From the NCBI GenBank assembly GCA_903821995.1, contig CAIJNI010000075.1, positions 21,218-85,217 on the forward strand: a DNA stretch of 64,000 nucleotides, read 5' to 3'. The position numbers and the translations under genes are program-made. Shown piece after piece: positions 63,861 to 64,000 of the stretch (the stretch's first letter is position 1; every line of letters starts with the position of its first letter). The notes below the pieces were generated by a model. The model was not told the origin of the DNA and did not search any database. It saw only the letters and a program-made list of their open reading frames with translations. This DNA is from an uncultured beta proteobacterium. Its GTDB lineage: Bacteria > Pseudomonadota > Gammaproteobacteria > Burkholderiales > Burkholderiaceae.

Positions 63861-64000
63861 TTAAAACATGTATTCATATCGAATCATTGGATCATGATGG
63901 GTTGATGGTGGATGCAAAATAACTGCATGACAAACTTCCTCACTCTCTGGATATAAGGATTTTTGAATGGGCAATGAACCAATGTGATCTCATCTTGACA
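63861..64000 (-). pseudogene. ureD: Degraded urease accessory protein UreD fragment
   Basis: On the minus strand the frame reads 'DHIGSLPIQKSLYPESEEVC' followed by 'HAVILHPPS', matching the conserved UreD block (H-x-G-P-L-x-V-Q-x-x-L-Y-P-E-x-x-x-x-C-H-x-x-x-x-H-P-P-G-G). After HPPS the match is lost and the frame stops at 63861 (TAA), removing the rest of the protein. An in-frame TGA at 63990-63992 interrupts the frame upstream of the conserved block. It is therefore a truncated relic. The gene would continue to the right of the window. Identification is by eye. Confidence 0.6.

Noticed and set aside
1..64000. CRISPR array, prophage, intact insertion sequence or integrase
   Set aside because: I saw no regular repeat-spacer pattern, transposase, integrase or phage structural gene.

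Overview
The window looks like chromosome of a low-GC (about 40% by eye) betaproteobacterium of the order Burkholderiales, perhaps a Polynucleobacter-like or Alcaligenaceae-like organism. The evidence is the scpB-rluB-rimP-nusA block, five Bug/TctC-type periplasmic solute receptors, DarP, RlmJ, SelO, Kup and an initiator tRNA. Coding density is high. Most genes sit in short operons with 4-base or few-base overlaps. I see no CRISPR array, prophage or intact insertion sequence.

Layout. 1-3.9 kb (minus): nusA (cut by the window edge), rimP, rluB and scpB. 4.2-5.8 kb: a patatin-like lipoprotein and an NlpC/P60 protein without its catalytic Cys. 5.9-11.5 kb (minus): a yejABEF peptide importer. 11.6-22.9 kb: housekeeping and metabolic genes (fabI, a chrA-type transporter, an FAH-family enzyme, an XdhC-type protein, thiD, a Bug receptor, selO, darP, a Rieske protein, a CMD-family protein, a FemAB-like acyltransferase). 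22.9-24.9 kb: two tiny genes, which I call from their ribosome binding sites, diverging from an orphan sensor kinase. 24.9-35.1 kb (minus): a catabolic cluster with a tricarballylate-type dehydrogenase pair (TcuA/TcuB), an Old Yellow Enzyme, three Bug receptors, an EamA exporter, a polysaccharide-deacetylase-family hydrolase, an atypical SDR and a BLUF photoreceptor.

35.2-44.5 kb: msrPQ, an M48 protease, a 2OG-Fe dioxygenase, a cell-envelope set (GT39, UPF0104 flippase-like, GT9, PAP2) running into rlmJ, and a YhhQ-type transporter. 44.6-59.5 kb: an accessory catabolic region (nitronate monooxygenase-like, glutaryl-CoA dehydrogenase, a Tat-exported amidohydrolase, Gfo/Idh/MocA, CitE-like lyase, CaiB-type CoA-transferase, Bug receptor, ModA-like protein, GMC oxidoreductase, LLM flavoenzyme, cupin, SDR, PanE-like reductase, class II aldolase). 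59.5-63.4 kb: kup, an MBL-fold hydrolase and an MscS channel. 63.4-64 kb: initiator tRNA with its own promoter and terminator, then a degraded strip with a 55-base imperfect palindrome abutting a broken ureD fragment.

The genes suggest an organism that scavenges organic acids and aromatic-derived carboxylates: periplasmic receptors bind the acids, and flavin, CoA and aldolase enzymes process them. I found no clearly new multi-gene system. The items most worth a second look are the small-protein operon at 22.9-23.2 kb, the NlpC/P60 pseudoenzyme, the SDR with a replaced Tyr/Lys pair, the light sensor beside the TcuAB cluster, the Tat-exported amidohydrolase, and the palindrome plus ureD remnant at the right end.
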